DNA of 32,193 nt from RGIG3102 sp045633415 (lineage in GTDB: Bacteria > Bacillota > Clostridia > Oscillospirales > Ruminococcaceae). Positions 6,842 through 15,405 of the stretch are shown here, piece after piece. Each line of letters begins with the position of its first letter. Within the stretch, counting starts at the first letter, position 1. Both the position numbers and the translations under genes were made by a program. The notes under the pieces are model-generated. The model was given only the letters and a program-made list of their open reading frames with translations. It did no database searches and was not told the DNA's origin. The stretch spans positions 1 to 32,193 of the forward strand of contig JAZQYH010000095.1 of NCBI GenBank assembly GCA_045633415.1, in the 5' to 3' direction.

Positions 6842-7537
6842 TTATGGTAAAAAGGGATTTATTACACCTGTCAGCGCCAGAATTCTGCTGCCGCCGATTA
6901 TCCCGCTGTTAAGCCAGGACAGGCCATCCCCTGTTATAATCACTATTATACTGAATAAAAATGATAATAATATGATATTTATGCCGCCAATTGCAATTCC
7001 TGCCACACCGCCTGCCAGTCTGTTTGCAAAGCCAAGTACAGGAACCTTATTTATATTTTTAAACAGTTTTGCAAGAACACTGCACACACATCTTATGATG
7101 ATAAAGCACAGTATATACAAAACCACGCTGATACAAGCCACCATAATAGGTGCAATAAAATTTTCTACAAGATAAACAGCAGACTCCTGTGTAGGTGTAA
7201 GCAACACTGCCATACTTTCCTGTGTCTTGGAAAGTATCACGTCCACAAATTCCTGTGGCCACTTGCCTATAACCTGTGCCAGTGCTGTTTCTATATCTAT
7301 GTTCTGTGCTGTCTGCTCCAGATAACTGTAAGAACGTGTTACCAGAACATTTTTCAGCATTGTGTCAAATATTGGCTGTGAATAGTTTGACGCCACATAC
7401 CACGCACCAAACAGACTGCCCAGACTGCCAATCAGCTTTATAACAGCTGTAAACAGCCCGTCTGCAAATGCACGCACAACACTTATAAACACAACAGCCA
7501 CCAGAACTATATCAATGATTGTTGAGGGATTGTTCAA
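6842..7537 (-). CDS. cvpA: CvpA family membrane protein
   Basis: 231 residues with four hydrophobic segments and the N-terminal pattern of CvpA-type proteins (IIDIVLVAVVFISVVRAFADG). CvpA proteins sit in the inner membrane; in other bacteria they are linked to colicin V production and envelope stress, but their biochemistry is unclear. The start is TTG at 7537, supported by AGGTGAAAC just ahead, which overlaps the end of the upstream DUF5711 gene. The gene lies in the middle of a co-directional block, followed by the Clp ATPase. Confidence 0.75.
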   Translation of the reverse strand: MNNPSTIIDIVLVAVVFISVVRAFADGLFTAVIKLIGSLGSLFGAWYVASNYSQPIFDTMLKNVLVTRSYSYLEQTAQNIDIETALAQVIGKWPQEFVDVILSKTQESMAVLLTPTQESAVYLVENFIAPIMVACISVVLYILCFIIIRCVCSVLAKLFKNINKVPVLGFANRLAGGVAGIAIGGINIILLSFLFSIIVIITGDGLSWLNSGIIGGSRILALTGVINPFLP

Positions 7538-7543
7538 TTAGTT

Positions 7544-8719
7544 TCACCTGCTTTTTGTTTTTTCCACCTTTGATATATCTGTGGAAGTGATTAAAAGAGT
7601 ACCGCTGTAATCCACCAGCTGTTTTGAAAGAACACCTGTATTAACTGTATTCAGATGCTGTGCGGAATAATCGTACTCGTAAATATTTTCCTGTCCCAGA
7701 GCATAGAGTCTGGAGGAGGAAATTGAAATATCTTTTATCTTTTCGCTGACTGTAACTGTAAACTTTTCTTCAAAGTCCTTTGTCAGCAGTGTAAGCTGGC
7801 TGGTCTGCTGCCGGCTGGCACTGCCATAGGCAACGCCGATATACCGCCCTGTACAGAACACTGCCTGTAAGTTGTCCCAGCCAAAATCGTAAGAGGCCAG
7901 CTGTGTGTTGTTTTCCACATCCCACAGCACCAGCCTGTCTGAATAAGCTATAACCAGACGGGAATCAGACAAAAACTCCATATACAGCGGATAGTCAGCC
8001 GCTGAAATTGAATAAAGCTCGGCACCGTTTACCACATCTATAATGTAGATATTGCTGTTTAAAAGACCGTCATAGGTCTGCACAGTGTTTACCGCCATCA
8101 CCTTGCCGGAATCTGACAAAAGGCTGTAAACAGGAAAACCTGTGGCACAGTACCACACAAAGCGCTGTTTCATATTGTAGTTGTAAACAGAAACTTCCCC
8201 GTTGTAGCTGGCTGAACGTGTGGTGACGGCAATTCTGTTTGAATCGGAAATATCAGCGTGGATAATGGTATTTTCCATCTCCTGCTGGAAAAGTATGCTG
8301 TGCCCGTTTGCCACCTTCAGTGCATTACTGCCTGTGTCGTACAGCACAGCCCTTTTGGACGCCACGTCCATCACAGGCTTTTGCATGCTGTGGCTGTATA
8401 CAAATATTTCCCTGGCTGTAGGGGAATAAACTGTAAAGTTGTCAGGGTCCAGCACAGCCATGGTGGTGCCCATATCCTCTGCCTGCAGTACAGATGAAAA
8501 ATCATCCTCTACAGGAAAGCCCCCGCCCAGCTGAAGCACAGCCATACCGCTGGAGATAAAGTCTCCGAAGTATGCAAGGGAGGCACCGTAAAGACCTGTG
8601 AAATACAGCAATACCGCTGTAACTGCAATAATCATAAGGTTTCGCAGATTTTTACGCTTCATATTCTGTTTTTTGTTACGCCGTGTCAGCTCTTTACGGC
8701 TGATTCTTCTTTCGCTCAT
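7544..8719 (-). CDS. DUF5711 family protein, membrane-anchored beta-propeller-like
   Basis: 391 residues. A strongly basic N-terminus (about 1-25) precedes one membrane span (about 27-45). The remaining 340 residues are a chain of short beta-strand-rich repeats with motifs such as VYNYNMKQRFVWY and LVLWDVENNTQLASYDF, resembling a WD40-type propeller. The propeller would face outside. DUF5711 proteins are common in Clostridia and uncharacterised. The start is ATG at 8719 (MSERR): a GTG four codons earlier lies inside the GGGTG ribosome binding site itself. It follows truA by 23 bases and its TGA lies 6 bases before cvpA. Confidence 0.7.
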   Translation of the reverse strand: MSERRISRKELTRRNKKQNMKRKNLRNLMIIAVTAVLLYFTGLYGASLAYFGDFISSGMAVLQLGGGFPVEDDFSSVLQAEDMGTTMAVLDPDNFTVYSPTAREIFVYSHSMQKPVMDVASKRAVLYDTGSNALKVANGHSILFQQEMENTIIHADISDSNRIAVTTRSASYNGEVSVYNYNMKQRFVWYCATGFPVYSLLSDSGKVMAVNTVQTYDGLLNSNIYIIDVVNGAELYSISAADYPLYMEFLSDSRLVIAYSDRLVLWDVENNTQLASYDFGWDNLQAVFCTGRYIGVAYGSASRQQTSQLTLLTKDFEEKFTVTVSEKIKDISISSSRLYALGQENIYEYDYSAQHLNTVNTGVLSKQLVDYSGTLLITSTDISKVEKTKSR

Positions 8720-8742
8720 AAAAATCTTCACCCTATAATATT

Positions 8743-9483
8743 TTATTCAAAATCATAGTAAACATCTGTCAGAAACAGCCCCTGTGGCGGTGCAGTAGGC
8801 CCTGCAACATCCCTGTTGCAGGCGGATATTATTTCTGCCACCTGTTCCGGCTGCCATATACCCTTGCCCACATTTACCAGTGTACCTACCATAATGCGCA
8901 CCATATTGTACAGGTATCCGTCAGCAGAAACCTTGAATGTAACCATATCGCCCTTTCTTTCCACCTTTGCAGAGTACACTGTACGGTTACAATCGGTAAT
9001 TTTGGATCTGGCCGCCATAAATGAACGGAAATCGTGACTGCCCACAAAATACCGGGCGGCCTTGTTCATTTTTTCTTCATCCAGCACAGCGGGTACACGC
9101 CAGTAATACTTGTCAGTAAAGGGGTCGTCTATGTGGCTGTTGCGAATGTAATATGTATATTCCTTGCCCTTGCAGTCGTATCTTGCGTGAAAGCCGTCCT
9201 GCACCTGCCTTGCTTGTAGCACTCGCACATCTGTTGGCAGGTTTGCATTGAGTGCCAGGGGCAGTCTTGGAATATTCAGCTGTTTTTCAGTTTCAAAGCT
9301 CAGATAGTAGCATTTGGCGTGTACACCGCTGTCTGTGCGGGAGCACCCCTTTATATCTGTGCTGTGTCCCAGAATTTTCAAAAGAGCCTGTTGAAACACA
9401 CCGAACACAGTCACCACATCGTCCTGAATCTGAAAGCCGTGATAATTTGTGCCGTCATAGGCAATCTTAACCAGTATAGTCAT
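8743..9483 (-). CDS. truA: tRNA pseudouridine(38-40) synthase TruA
   Basis: 246 residues, normal for TruA, which makes pseudouridine at positions 38-40 of the tRNA anticodon stem-loop. The catalytic aspartate is Asp51 in GCSRTDSGVHA. The N-terminus VKIAYDGTNYHGFQ and the YNMVRIMVGTL motif near the C-terminus are family hallmarks. The start is ATG at 9483, overlapping the TAA of ecfT by one base (TAATG), with GGGTGA ahead; a longer reading would add a non-family extension inside ecfT. truA directly after the ECF transporter genes is a common order in Firmicutes. Confidence 0.95.
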   Translation of the reverse strand: MTILVKIAYDGTNYHGFQIQDDVVTVFGVFQQALLKILGHSTDIKGCSRTDSGVHAKCYYLSFETEKQLNIPRLPLALNANLPTDVRVLQARQVQDGFHARYDCKGKEYTYYIRNSHIDDPFTDKYYWRVPAVLDEEKMNKAARYFVGSHDFRSFMAARSKITDCNRTVYSAKVERKGDMVTFKVSADGYLYNMVRIMVGTLVNVGKGIWQPEQVAEIISACNRDVAGPTAPPQGLFLTDVYYDFE

Positions 9484-10301
9484 TAAATCACCCGTGGAAA
9501 GAACAGTCTTGTGGAGAGAATCACTGCAAATGCAACCACACACACCACTGTGTTGCGGATATCTGTGCCTGTGATTTTCAGCTGTTTCAGTCTTGTTCTG
9601 CCTTCACCGCCGTGGTAGCAGCGGCATTCCATAGCTGTTGCCAGCTCTTCTGCACGGCGCAGTGAGGAGATAAACAGAGGGATAAGAATAGGCACCAGAG
9701 CCTTGATTCTGTCTGCAAAGGAGCCAGAGTCCAGCATAGCACCACGGGACTTCTGTGCATTCATAATCTTGTCTGTTTCTTCAATCAGTGTAGGGATAAA
9801 TCGCAGTGCGATTGTCATCATCATAGCCATTTCGTGTACTGGGAAATGGATTTTGTTCAGCGGTTTCATCAGTGCTTCCAGACCGTCTGTCAGCATAATA
9901 GGGCTGGTTGTATATGTCAGCAGTGATGTACCGCAGATAAGGAAGATAATTCTGCATATCATAACGATACAGAACAGTACAGCTTCCAGATAAATTTTGA
10001 TAAAACCGATGTGAATCAGCGGTTTGCCTTCCCCTGTGATAAAGAACAGGTTCAGCACAACTGTAAAGAAAATCAGCGGAAGCAGTGGCTTGATGCTTTT
10101 CTTCAGCATTTTCAGCGGAATACCGCTGAGCTTGAACACTGCCAGTGTCAGTGCCGCCGCCAGCGCCAGACCCACAAAGTTTGTGCTCATAAACAGCACG
10201 ATTACAAAGCCCACTGTCAGCAGTATTTTAAGTCTTGGGTCAAGGTTGTGCACAGGGCTGTTACCAGGAAAATGCTGGCCTATTGTAATGTCTTTAAGCA
10301 T
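9483..10301 (-). CDS. ecfT: ECF transporter transmembrane component EcfT
   Basis: 272 residues with about six membrane spans. EcfT is the shared membrane scaffold of group II energy-coupling factor transporters; it links the two ATPases to exchangeable substrate-binding S components. The two coupling-helix motifs with small-residue/Arg patterns are visible (NAQKSRGAMLD and ATAMECRCY). The start at 10301 has a full AAGGAGG site and overlaps the end of ecfA2 by 8 bases. No S component is encoded in the window, as expected for a group II module that serves several S proteins encoded elsewhere. Confidence 0.93.
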   Translation of the reverse strand: MLKDITIGQHFPGNSPVHNLDPRLKILLTVGFVIVLFMSTNFVGLALAAALTLAVFKLSGIPLKMLKKSIKPLLPLIFFTVVLNLFFITGEGKPLIHIGFIKIYLEAVLFCIVMICRIIFLICGTSLLTYTTSPIMLTDGLEALMKPLNKIHFPVHEMAMMMTIALRFIPTLIEETDKIMNAQKSRGAMLDSGSFADRIKALVPILIPLFISSLRRAEELATAMECRCYHGGEGRTRLKQLKITGTDIRNTVVCVVAFAVILSTRLFFPRVI

Positions 10302-11166
10302 TCTTTTCAGCCTCCTTTGCCTGTTTGTATTTCAGCAGCTGTTTCACTGCGTATGGAATGGTGTACACGTCTGTGGCGATGTCCACACCCATTTCTTTAA
10401 GTTTAAGGAAAACCTTTGTGATGTCAGGGATACCCAGACCCATACGGGACAGGTTTTCTGCATCAGCAAAAACTTCTTCTGTAGTGGCATAGTTGTACAC
10501 TGTGCCCTGTTCCATTACCAGCACCTTGTCAGCATAGTTTGCAATATCTTCCATGGAATGTGAAACAAGGATAACTGTACTGCCTGTTGTCTGCTGGTAA
10601 TTTTTAACCTGTGAAAGAATCAGCTCTCTGCCCTCTGGGTCAAGACCTGCACAAGGTTCGTCCAGTACCAGTACCTTTGGCAGCATTGCAATGATACCTG
10701 CAATGGCAATTCTTCTTTTCTGACCGCCGGAAAGGTCAAATGGAGAGCCTGCCAGCATTTCCTCTGTGATACCGCAGAACTCTGCCGCCATTTTTACACG
10801 TCTGTCAATCTCTTCTTCAGACAGCCCCATGTTTTTAGGGCCAAAGGCAATGTCCTTGTAGCAGGTTTCTTCAAACAGCTGGTATTCAGGATACTGGAAC
10901 ACCATACCCACGTTGAATCGCACCTGACGGATATCTGGCCATTGGGTCCAGATGTCCTTGCCGTCCAGAATGATTTTGCCCTCCTGTGGCTTTGTAAGGC
11001 CATTGAAATGGCTGATAAGTGTGGATTTACCACAGCCTGTATGACCGATAACACCTACAAAAGTACCTTCCTCGATTTCAAGGTTGATGTTGGAAAGTGC
11101 CTTTGTTGCATTTGGCATATCAGGGTTATATGTGTAGGAAAGATTTTCTACTTTTAAAACAGACAT
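10294..11166 (-). CDS. ecfA2: ECF transporter ATPase EcfA2
   Basis: 290-residue ABC ATPase. Walker A is GHTGCGKST (41-49), the signature LSGGQKRR begins at 145, Walker B is LVLDEP with Asp169/Glu170, and the H-loop is in LVSHSMED. The Q-loop region QYPEYQLFEETCYKDI is typical of EcfA2. It pairs with EcfA1 to power vitamin or metal uptake with EcfT. The gene starts 2 bases after ecfA1 ends and overlaps ecfT by 8 bases, so the module is translated as a unit. The C-terminal 70 residues form the ECF-type dimerisation domain. Confidence 0.93.
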   Translation of the reverse strand: MSVLKVENLSYTYNPDMPNATKALSNINLEIEEGTFVGVIGHTGCGKSTLISHFNGLTKPQEGKIILDGKDIWTQWPDIRQVRFNVGMVFQYPEYQLFEETCYKDIAFGPKNMGLSEEEIDRRVKMAAEFCGITEEMLAGSPFDLSGGQKRRIAIAGIIAMLPKVLVLDEPCAGLDPEGRELILSQVKNYQQTTGSTVILVSHSMEDIANYADKVLVMEQGTVYNYATTEEVFADAENLSRMGLGIPDITKVFLKLKEMGVDIATDVYTIPYAVKQLLKYKQAKEAEKNA

Positions 11167-11168
11167 TT

Positions 11169-12005
11169 CTATTCCTCCAAAAATTTATAAAGCTGTGCGG
11201 CACATTCATCAATAGTGATGGTATCTGTTGGCAGGTTGTAGCCGTGTGCATTGAGCTGATGCATAAGGTCGCTGGTCTGTGGCACATCCAGTGCAAGACC
11301 TTTCACCCAGTCCACCTGTGAGAAAATTTCCCTCGGTGTGCCGATTTTTTCAATATTGCCTTTGCTCATAACCACAATTCTGTCTGCCTGTGCGGCTTCG
11401 TTCATATAGTGTGTGATAAGCACAACTGTAATGCCGAACTCCCTGTTCAGCTGTTTTACTGTTCTGATAACCTTTTCACGGCCGATAGGGTCCAGCATTG
11501 CTGTTGGCTCGTCCAGTACAATACAGTCTGGGCGCATTGCGATAATACCTGCAATTGCAACACGCTGCTTCTGACCGCCTGAAAGGTTGTGTGGTGCCTT
11601 GTCCTTGTATTTCAGTATGCCTGCGGCTTCCATAGCATCGTCTATACGGCGGCGGATTTCCTCTGTTGGCACACCCATGTTTTCAAGGGCAAAAGCCACG
11701 TCCTCTTCCACCACTGTGGCAACAATCTGGTTGTCTGGGTTCTGGAAAACCATACCTACTTTCTGACGGATATCCAGCAGATGTTCTTCGTCCTTTGTAT
11801 TGATGCTTTCCACCCATACATCACCCTTTTCTGGCACGATGATGGAATTGAAATGTTTTGCCAGTGTGGATTTACCACAGCCGTTGGAACCAAGCACACA
11901 AAGGAACTCGCCCTTTTTAACCTCAAGGCTTAACCCCTTCAGCGCCCAGTCACTGTCTTCAGAGTAACGGAACCACAGATTGTCAACTGTAATCATATTG
12001 CTCAT
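11169..12005 (-). CDS. ecfA1: ECF transporter ATPase EcfA1
   Basis: 278-residue ABC ATPase with Walker A GSNGCGKST (39-47), signature LSGGQKQRVA (141-150), Walker B VLDEPT with Asp165/Glu166, and the QNPDNQIVATVVEEDVAF Q-loop segment characteristic of EcfA1. The start is ATG at 12005, overlapping the TAA of the upstream methyltransferase gene by one base, with AAGGA ahead. A longer open frame extends upstream but lies inside the previous gene. It forms the ATPase pair with EcfA2. Confidence 0.93.
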   Translation of the reverse strand: MSNMITVDNLWFRYSEDSDWALKGLSLEVKKGEFLCVLGSNGCGKSTLAKHFNSIIVPEKGDVWVESINTKDEEHLLDIRQKVGMVFQNPDNQIVATVVEEDVAFALENMGVPTEEIRRRIDDAMEAAGILKYKDKAPHNLSGGQKQRVAIAGIIAMRPDCIVLDEPTAMLDPIGREKVIRTVKQLNREFGITVVLITHYMNEAAQADRIVVMSKGNIEKIGTPREIFSQVDWVKGLALDVPQTSDLMHQLNAHGYNLPTDTITIDECAAQLYKFLEE

Positions 12006-12880
12006 TATTCGTGTCCTTCTTTTTTCCAGAATGCTGTGCTGCCACATGGCAGAGCCATGCCAGTGGACTGCACTGTAAGGCCGATTTCCTGTGCGGAAAC
12101 AGTGCCTTTGTATTTGTCTCTCATCATAACATCCAGCATATATTCCATAACAGATGGTGAAACACCTGTTGTGTAGCTGTTAACTGCAACAAACAGCGGG
12201 TCGTCTGAAAGAATCTGGCTGCAAAGCTGCAGCAGTTCAAAAATGTTTTCTTCCAGTTTCCACACTTCACCGTTAGGACCACGGCCATAGCTTGGTGGGT
12301 CCATGATGATGCCGTCATATTTGTTGCCACGGCGGATTTCTCTCTGTACAAATTTGATACAGTCGTCTACAATCCAACGGATTGGCTTGTCACCAAGACC
12401 CGACAGCTGTGCATTTTCCTTACCCCATGCCACAACGCCTTTTGATGCGTCTACATGGCACACCTTTGCACCAGCCGCCGCACAGGCCAGTGTAGCACCA
12501 CCTGTGTAGCCGAAAAGGTTGAGAATATTCAGTTCTCTGCCTTCTTTTGCAATCATTTTTGCGTATTCATCCCAGTTTGTTGCCTGTTCAGGGAAGATAC
12601 CTGTATGTTTAAAGCCTGTTGGTGTTACCTTGAAGGTCATATCATCGTATCTGATATTCCATTCAGCCGGGAATTTTTTGCGGTATTCCCATTCGCCGCC
12701 ACCCTTTGATGAACGGTGGTAAACAGCGTGGGCTTTGTCCCACATAGGGCTTCTTTTTTCAAATTTCCATACTATCTGTGGGTCTGGGCGCACCAGAATA
12801 ACACCGCCCCAGCTTTCCAGACGGTAGCCGTCTGTTGCGTCCAACAGTTTATAGTCCTGCCATTTATTTTCTGCTCTCAT
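12005..12880 (-). CDS. Class I SAM-dependent methyltransferase, RlmI/RlmK-like
   Basis: 291 residues. The SAM-binding motif NLFGYTGG is at 121-128 and the catalytic-type motif DPPSYGRG at 194-201. Together with the segment TGIFPEQ (93-99) before the SAM fold, this matches the RlmI/RlmK-like group that methylates 23S rRNA cytosine or guanine. The N-terminal PUA domain of RlmI is absent. The base modified cannot be told from sequence. AAAAGGAAAA precedes the ATG. It lies 54 bases after ruvB and overlaps ecfA1 by one base. Confidence 0.75.
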   Translation of the reverse strand: MRAENKWQDYKLLDATDGYRLESWGGVILVRPDPQIVWKFEKRSPMWDKAHAVYHRSSKGGGEWEYRKKFPAEWNIRYDDMTFKVTPTGFKHTGIFPEQATNWDEYAKMIAKEGRELNILNLFGYTGGATLACAAAGAKVCHVDASKGVVAWGKENAQLSGLGDKPIRWIVDDCIKFVQREIRRGNKYDGIIMDPPSYGRGPNGEVWKLEENIFELLQLCSQILSDDPLFVAVNSYTTGVSPSVMEYMLDVMMRDKYKGTVSAQEIGLTVQSTGMALPCGSTAFWKKEGHE

Positions 12881-12934
12881 AGTATTTTCCTTTTAAGTAT
12901 ATCGTATATATGTGTTGATTTGATTAAATTCAGA

Positions 12935-13993
12935 TTAAAATTCTTCCAGAGACTGCTGCACAACATCTGCAGCAGCGTTTGGGTTTTTAATATTAAGATG
13001 TCTGTACGCAAGGTTTGTCACAATTCTGCCCCTTGGTGTTCTTGAAAGGAAGCCCAGCTGCATAAGGTATGGCTCGCACACATCCTCCAGTGTGATAGCC
13101 TCTTCCCCTATTGCCGCCGCCAGTGTTTCCAGACCAACAGGACCGCCTGAGTACATATTGATAATCGCTCTCATCAGTGTGCGGTCAAGGTTGTCCAGCC
13201 CCAGAGAGTCAATTTCCATTCTTTCAAGGGAAGCCATGGCAATGTCGTAATCGATAATGCCGTTGCCTTTAATCTGTGCAAAATCTCGCACCCTGCGCAG
13301 CAGTCTGTTTGCCACACGAGGTGTCCCACGGGAACATTTTGCCAGTGCTATTGCACCGTCGTGGGTACAGTCAATGCCCAGAATACCAGCCGAGCGCATA
13401 ATAATTTTTGCCAGCTCCTCGTGGCTGTACATTTCCAGTTTCAGCTGTACGCCGAATCTGTCACGGAGCGGGCTGGAAATCTGCCCTGCCCTTGTGGTTG
13501 CACCAATCAGTGTAAACTGTGGCAGATTGATTCTGATAGACTGTGCTGACGGACCTTTGCCGATGATAATATCCAGTGCAAAGTCTTCCAGTGCAGGGTA
13601 AAGAACTTCTTCTACCTGTCTGGACATACGGTGGATTTCGTCTATAAACAGCACATCCCCGTCCTCCAGATTTGTCAGCAGTGCCGCAAGGTCGCCCGGT
13701 TTTTCAATTGCAGGACCACTTGTAACACGGATATTTACACCCATTTCGTTGGCGATAACGCCAGCCAGTGTGGTTTTACCCAGACCAGGAGGTCCGTACA
13801 GCAGTGTGTGGTCCAGTGCTTCCCCACGCATTTTAGCCGCCTGAAGATATATTTCCAGATTGTCCTTTAATTTTTCCTGACCGATATATTCACTCAATGA
13901 CTTCGGTCTCAATGAGTTTTCATTCTCGCTGTCCTCTCTTATGGCAGAGGTGCTGATAAGTCTTTCTGTATCCTGAAAACCGATATTGTTCAT
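12935..13993 (-). CDS. ruvB: Holliday junction branch migration helicase RuvB
   Basis: 352 residues, about 335-350 being normal. RuvB is the AAA+ motor that pulls DNA through RuvA-bound four-way junctions. Walker A is GPPGLGKT (67-74), Walker B is DEIH (118-121), and the sensor-1 region is GATTRAG. A C-terminal winged-helix domain ends with FLSRTPRGR. The start overlaps the TAA of ruvA by one base, so translation is coupled. Confidence 0.97.
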   Translation of the reverse strand: MNNIGFQDTERLISTSAIREDSENENSLRPKSLSEYIGQEKLKDNLEIYLQAAKMRGEALDHTLLYGPPGLGKTTLAGVIANEMGVNIRVTSGPAIEKPGDLAALLTNLEDGDVLFIDEIHRMSRQVEEVLYPALEDFALDIIIGKGPSAQSIRINLPQFTLIGATTRAGQISSPLRDRFGVQLKLEMYSHEELAKIIMRSAGILGIDCTHDGAIALAKCSRGTPRVANRLLRRVRDFAQIKGNGIIDYDIAMASLERMEIDSLGLDNLDRTLMRAIINMYSGGPVGLETLAAAIGEEAITLEDVCEPYLMQLGFLSRTPRGRIVTNLAYRHLNIKNPNAAADVVQQSLEEF

Positions 13994-14601
13994 TAAATTT
14001 TACCTCCTGCCAAAAGCTTCAGTGCCTGCTTGATAAGTGTCTGCACATCCCCGTCAGCGTCCAGTTTTGCCACAGCCAGTGCCGCCTGACTCTGATTGTA
14101 GCCCAGTGCAATCAGTGCGCTGATAGCCTGACTTACAGAGCCTGTTGCCACAGCTGTGCGCTGAACATCCGCCATTGTAACGCCGCCAGCCACATCAGCG
14201 TCAGAGAACTTGCCTTTCAGCTCCAGCACTATTCTCTGTGCCACCTTCGGACCTACGCCGTTTGCCGCTGTAAAGGCCTTGTAGTCACCTGTGGTAACTG
14301 CAAGGGCGATTTTCTGTGGAGACAGCACAGACAGGATAGACAGGCCAGCCTTTGGACCTACGCCAGAAACTGAGATAAGTGTTTTAAAAGCTTTCTGCTC
14401 TGCCTTGTCTGCAAAGCCATATAAGTCAAGGGCATCTTCTTTTACTGAAAGATGTGTGTACAGTGTGCATTTTTCCCCCGGTGCAGGCAATACCCCCTGC
14501 ACAGTGGATGGCACTGCAAGGGTAAAACCTACCCCCTGTACATCCAGAACAACATTGTCCAGTGTTTTTTCAACCAATATACCTGTAAGACAATAAATCA
14601 T
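13993..14601 (-). CDS. ruvA: Holliday junction DNA helicase subunit RuvA
   Basis: 202 residues. RuvA tetramers bind the Holliday junction and load RuvB. The N-terminal OB-fold starts MIYCLTGIL. Two helix-hairpin-helix motifs follow (SVSGVGPKAGLSIL and AANGVGPKVAQRIV). The C-terminal RuvB-binding three-helix domain ends ALKLLAGG. The start overlaps the end of ruvC by 4 bases (ATGA). Confidence 0.97.
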   Translation of the reverse strand: MIYCLTGILVEKTLDNVVLDVQGVGFTLAVPSTVQGVLPAPGEKCTLYTHLSVKEDALDLYGFADKAEQKAFKTLISVSGVGPKAGLSILSVLSPQKIALAVTTGDYKAFTAANGVGPKVAQRIVLELKGKFSDADVAGGVTMADVQRTAVATGSVSQAISALIALGYNQSQAALAVAKLDADGDVQTLIKQALKLLAGGKI

Positions 14602-15101
14602 AATGTTTTTCCTATCTGTGTAAATAATTTGGAACGGTATGAGTAGCCGTGGCAGATAGCCACAGCCAGGGCGTCGGCAGTATCGTCAGGTTTAGGCACC
14701 TTTTCCAGACGAAGCAGGCGCTTTGTCATTTCCTGCACCTGTGTTTTTATAGCTTTGCCATAGCCTGTAACCGACTGCTTTATCTGCAGTGGTGTATATT
14801 CATAAACAGGGATGCCGTTCATGGAAGCGGCTAAAAGTATTACCCCCCTTGCCTGTGCCACCTGAATAACTGTTTTCTGGTTGGTGGTAAAAAACAGCTT
14901 TTCAATAGCCAGTGCATCGGGCTTTGTGCGTCTGATAATATCGTCCACACTGCTGTAAACTTCCTTCAGTCTTTCCTGAAAGTCTGTGTGTGCCTGTGTG
15001 GTAACAGCCCCGTATTCCACAGGAAAAAACTTGTTTTTTTCATAGTCCAGAATACCATAGCCCACTATGGCATAGCCCGGGTCTATACCCAATATTCTCA
15101 C
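14598..15101 (-). CDS. ruvC: Holliday junction resolvase RuvC
   Basis: 167 residues. RuvC cuts Holliday junctions symmetrically with a metal-bound acidic tetrad; here Asp7, Glu67, Asp140 and Asp143 (PDDTADALA) are in place. The start is GTG at 15101, supported by GGGGAGGTG about 9 bases upstream and the family N-terminus MRILGIDPGYA. It is the first gene of the long minus-strand operon, and its promoter is at 15144-15172. Confidence 0.97.
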   Translation of the reverse strand: MRILGIDPGYAIVGYGILDYEKNKFFPVEYGAVTTQAHTDFQERLKEVYSSVDDIIRRTKPDALAIEKLFFTTNQKTVIQVAQARGVILLAASMNGIPVYEYTPLQIKQSVTGYGKAIKTQVQEMTKRLLRLEKVPKPDDTADALAVAICHGYSYRSKLFTQIGKTL

Positions 15102-15143
15102 AAGAGCACACCTCCCCTATTATAGTTATAATTTAACTAATTA

Positions 15144-15172
15144 ATTATATCATATTAATTATGCAAATGCAA
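15144..15172 (-). promoter_or_regulatory. Promoter of the ruvC operon
   Basis: The minus strand reads TTGCAT (15167-15172), 17 bases, TATAAT (15144-15149), about 43 bases before the ruvC GTG. I see no GAAC-N4-GTTC LexA box around it. With the typA promoter it accounts for most of the 304-base gap at 15102-15405; the rest is plain AT-rich sequence. Confidence 0.7.
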
Positions 15173-15325
15173 AATATATTAGTATTTATATTGCTATAAT
15201 ACCAAAGAAATATTAACAGCCCTTGACACCTCTCACTTTTAAATGTAAACAATATGTAAATTCTGGATAAATCTACTAATTGCACAATTATTTTCAAAAA
15301 AATCTACATTTTACACTAAAAAATC

Positions 15326-15354
15326 TTGAATTTATGGCAAAATAGTAGTATTAT
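15326..15354 (+). promoter_or_regulatory. Promoter of typA
   Basis: TTGAAT (15326-15331), 17 bases, TATTAT (15349-15354). Transcription would begin near 15361, leaving an AT-rich leader of about 45 bases ending in GGAGGT (15397-15402) before the ATG. Confidence 0.65.
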
Positions 15355-15405
15355 AAAGTGTAAAACTTTTTTGAAAACAATTTTTTTAATATAAACGGAG
15401 GTAAC

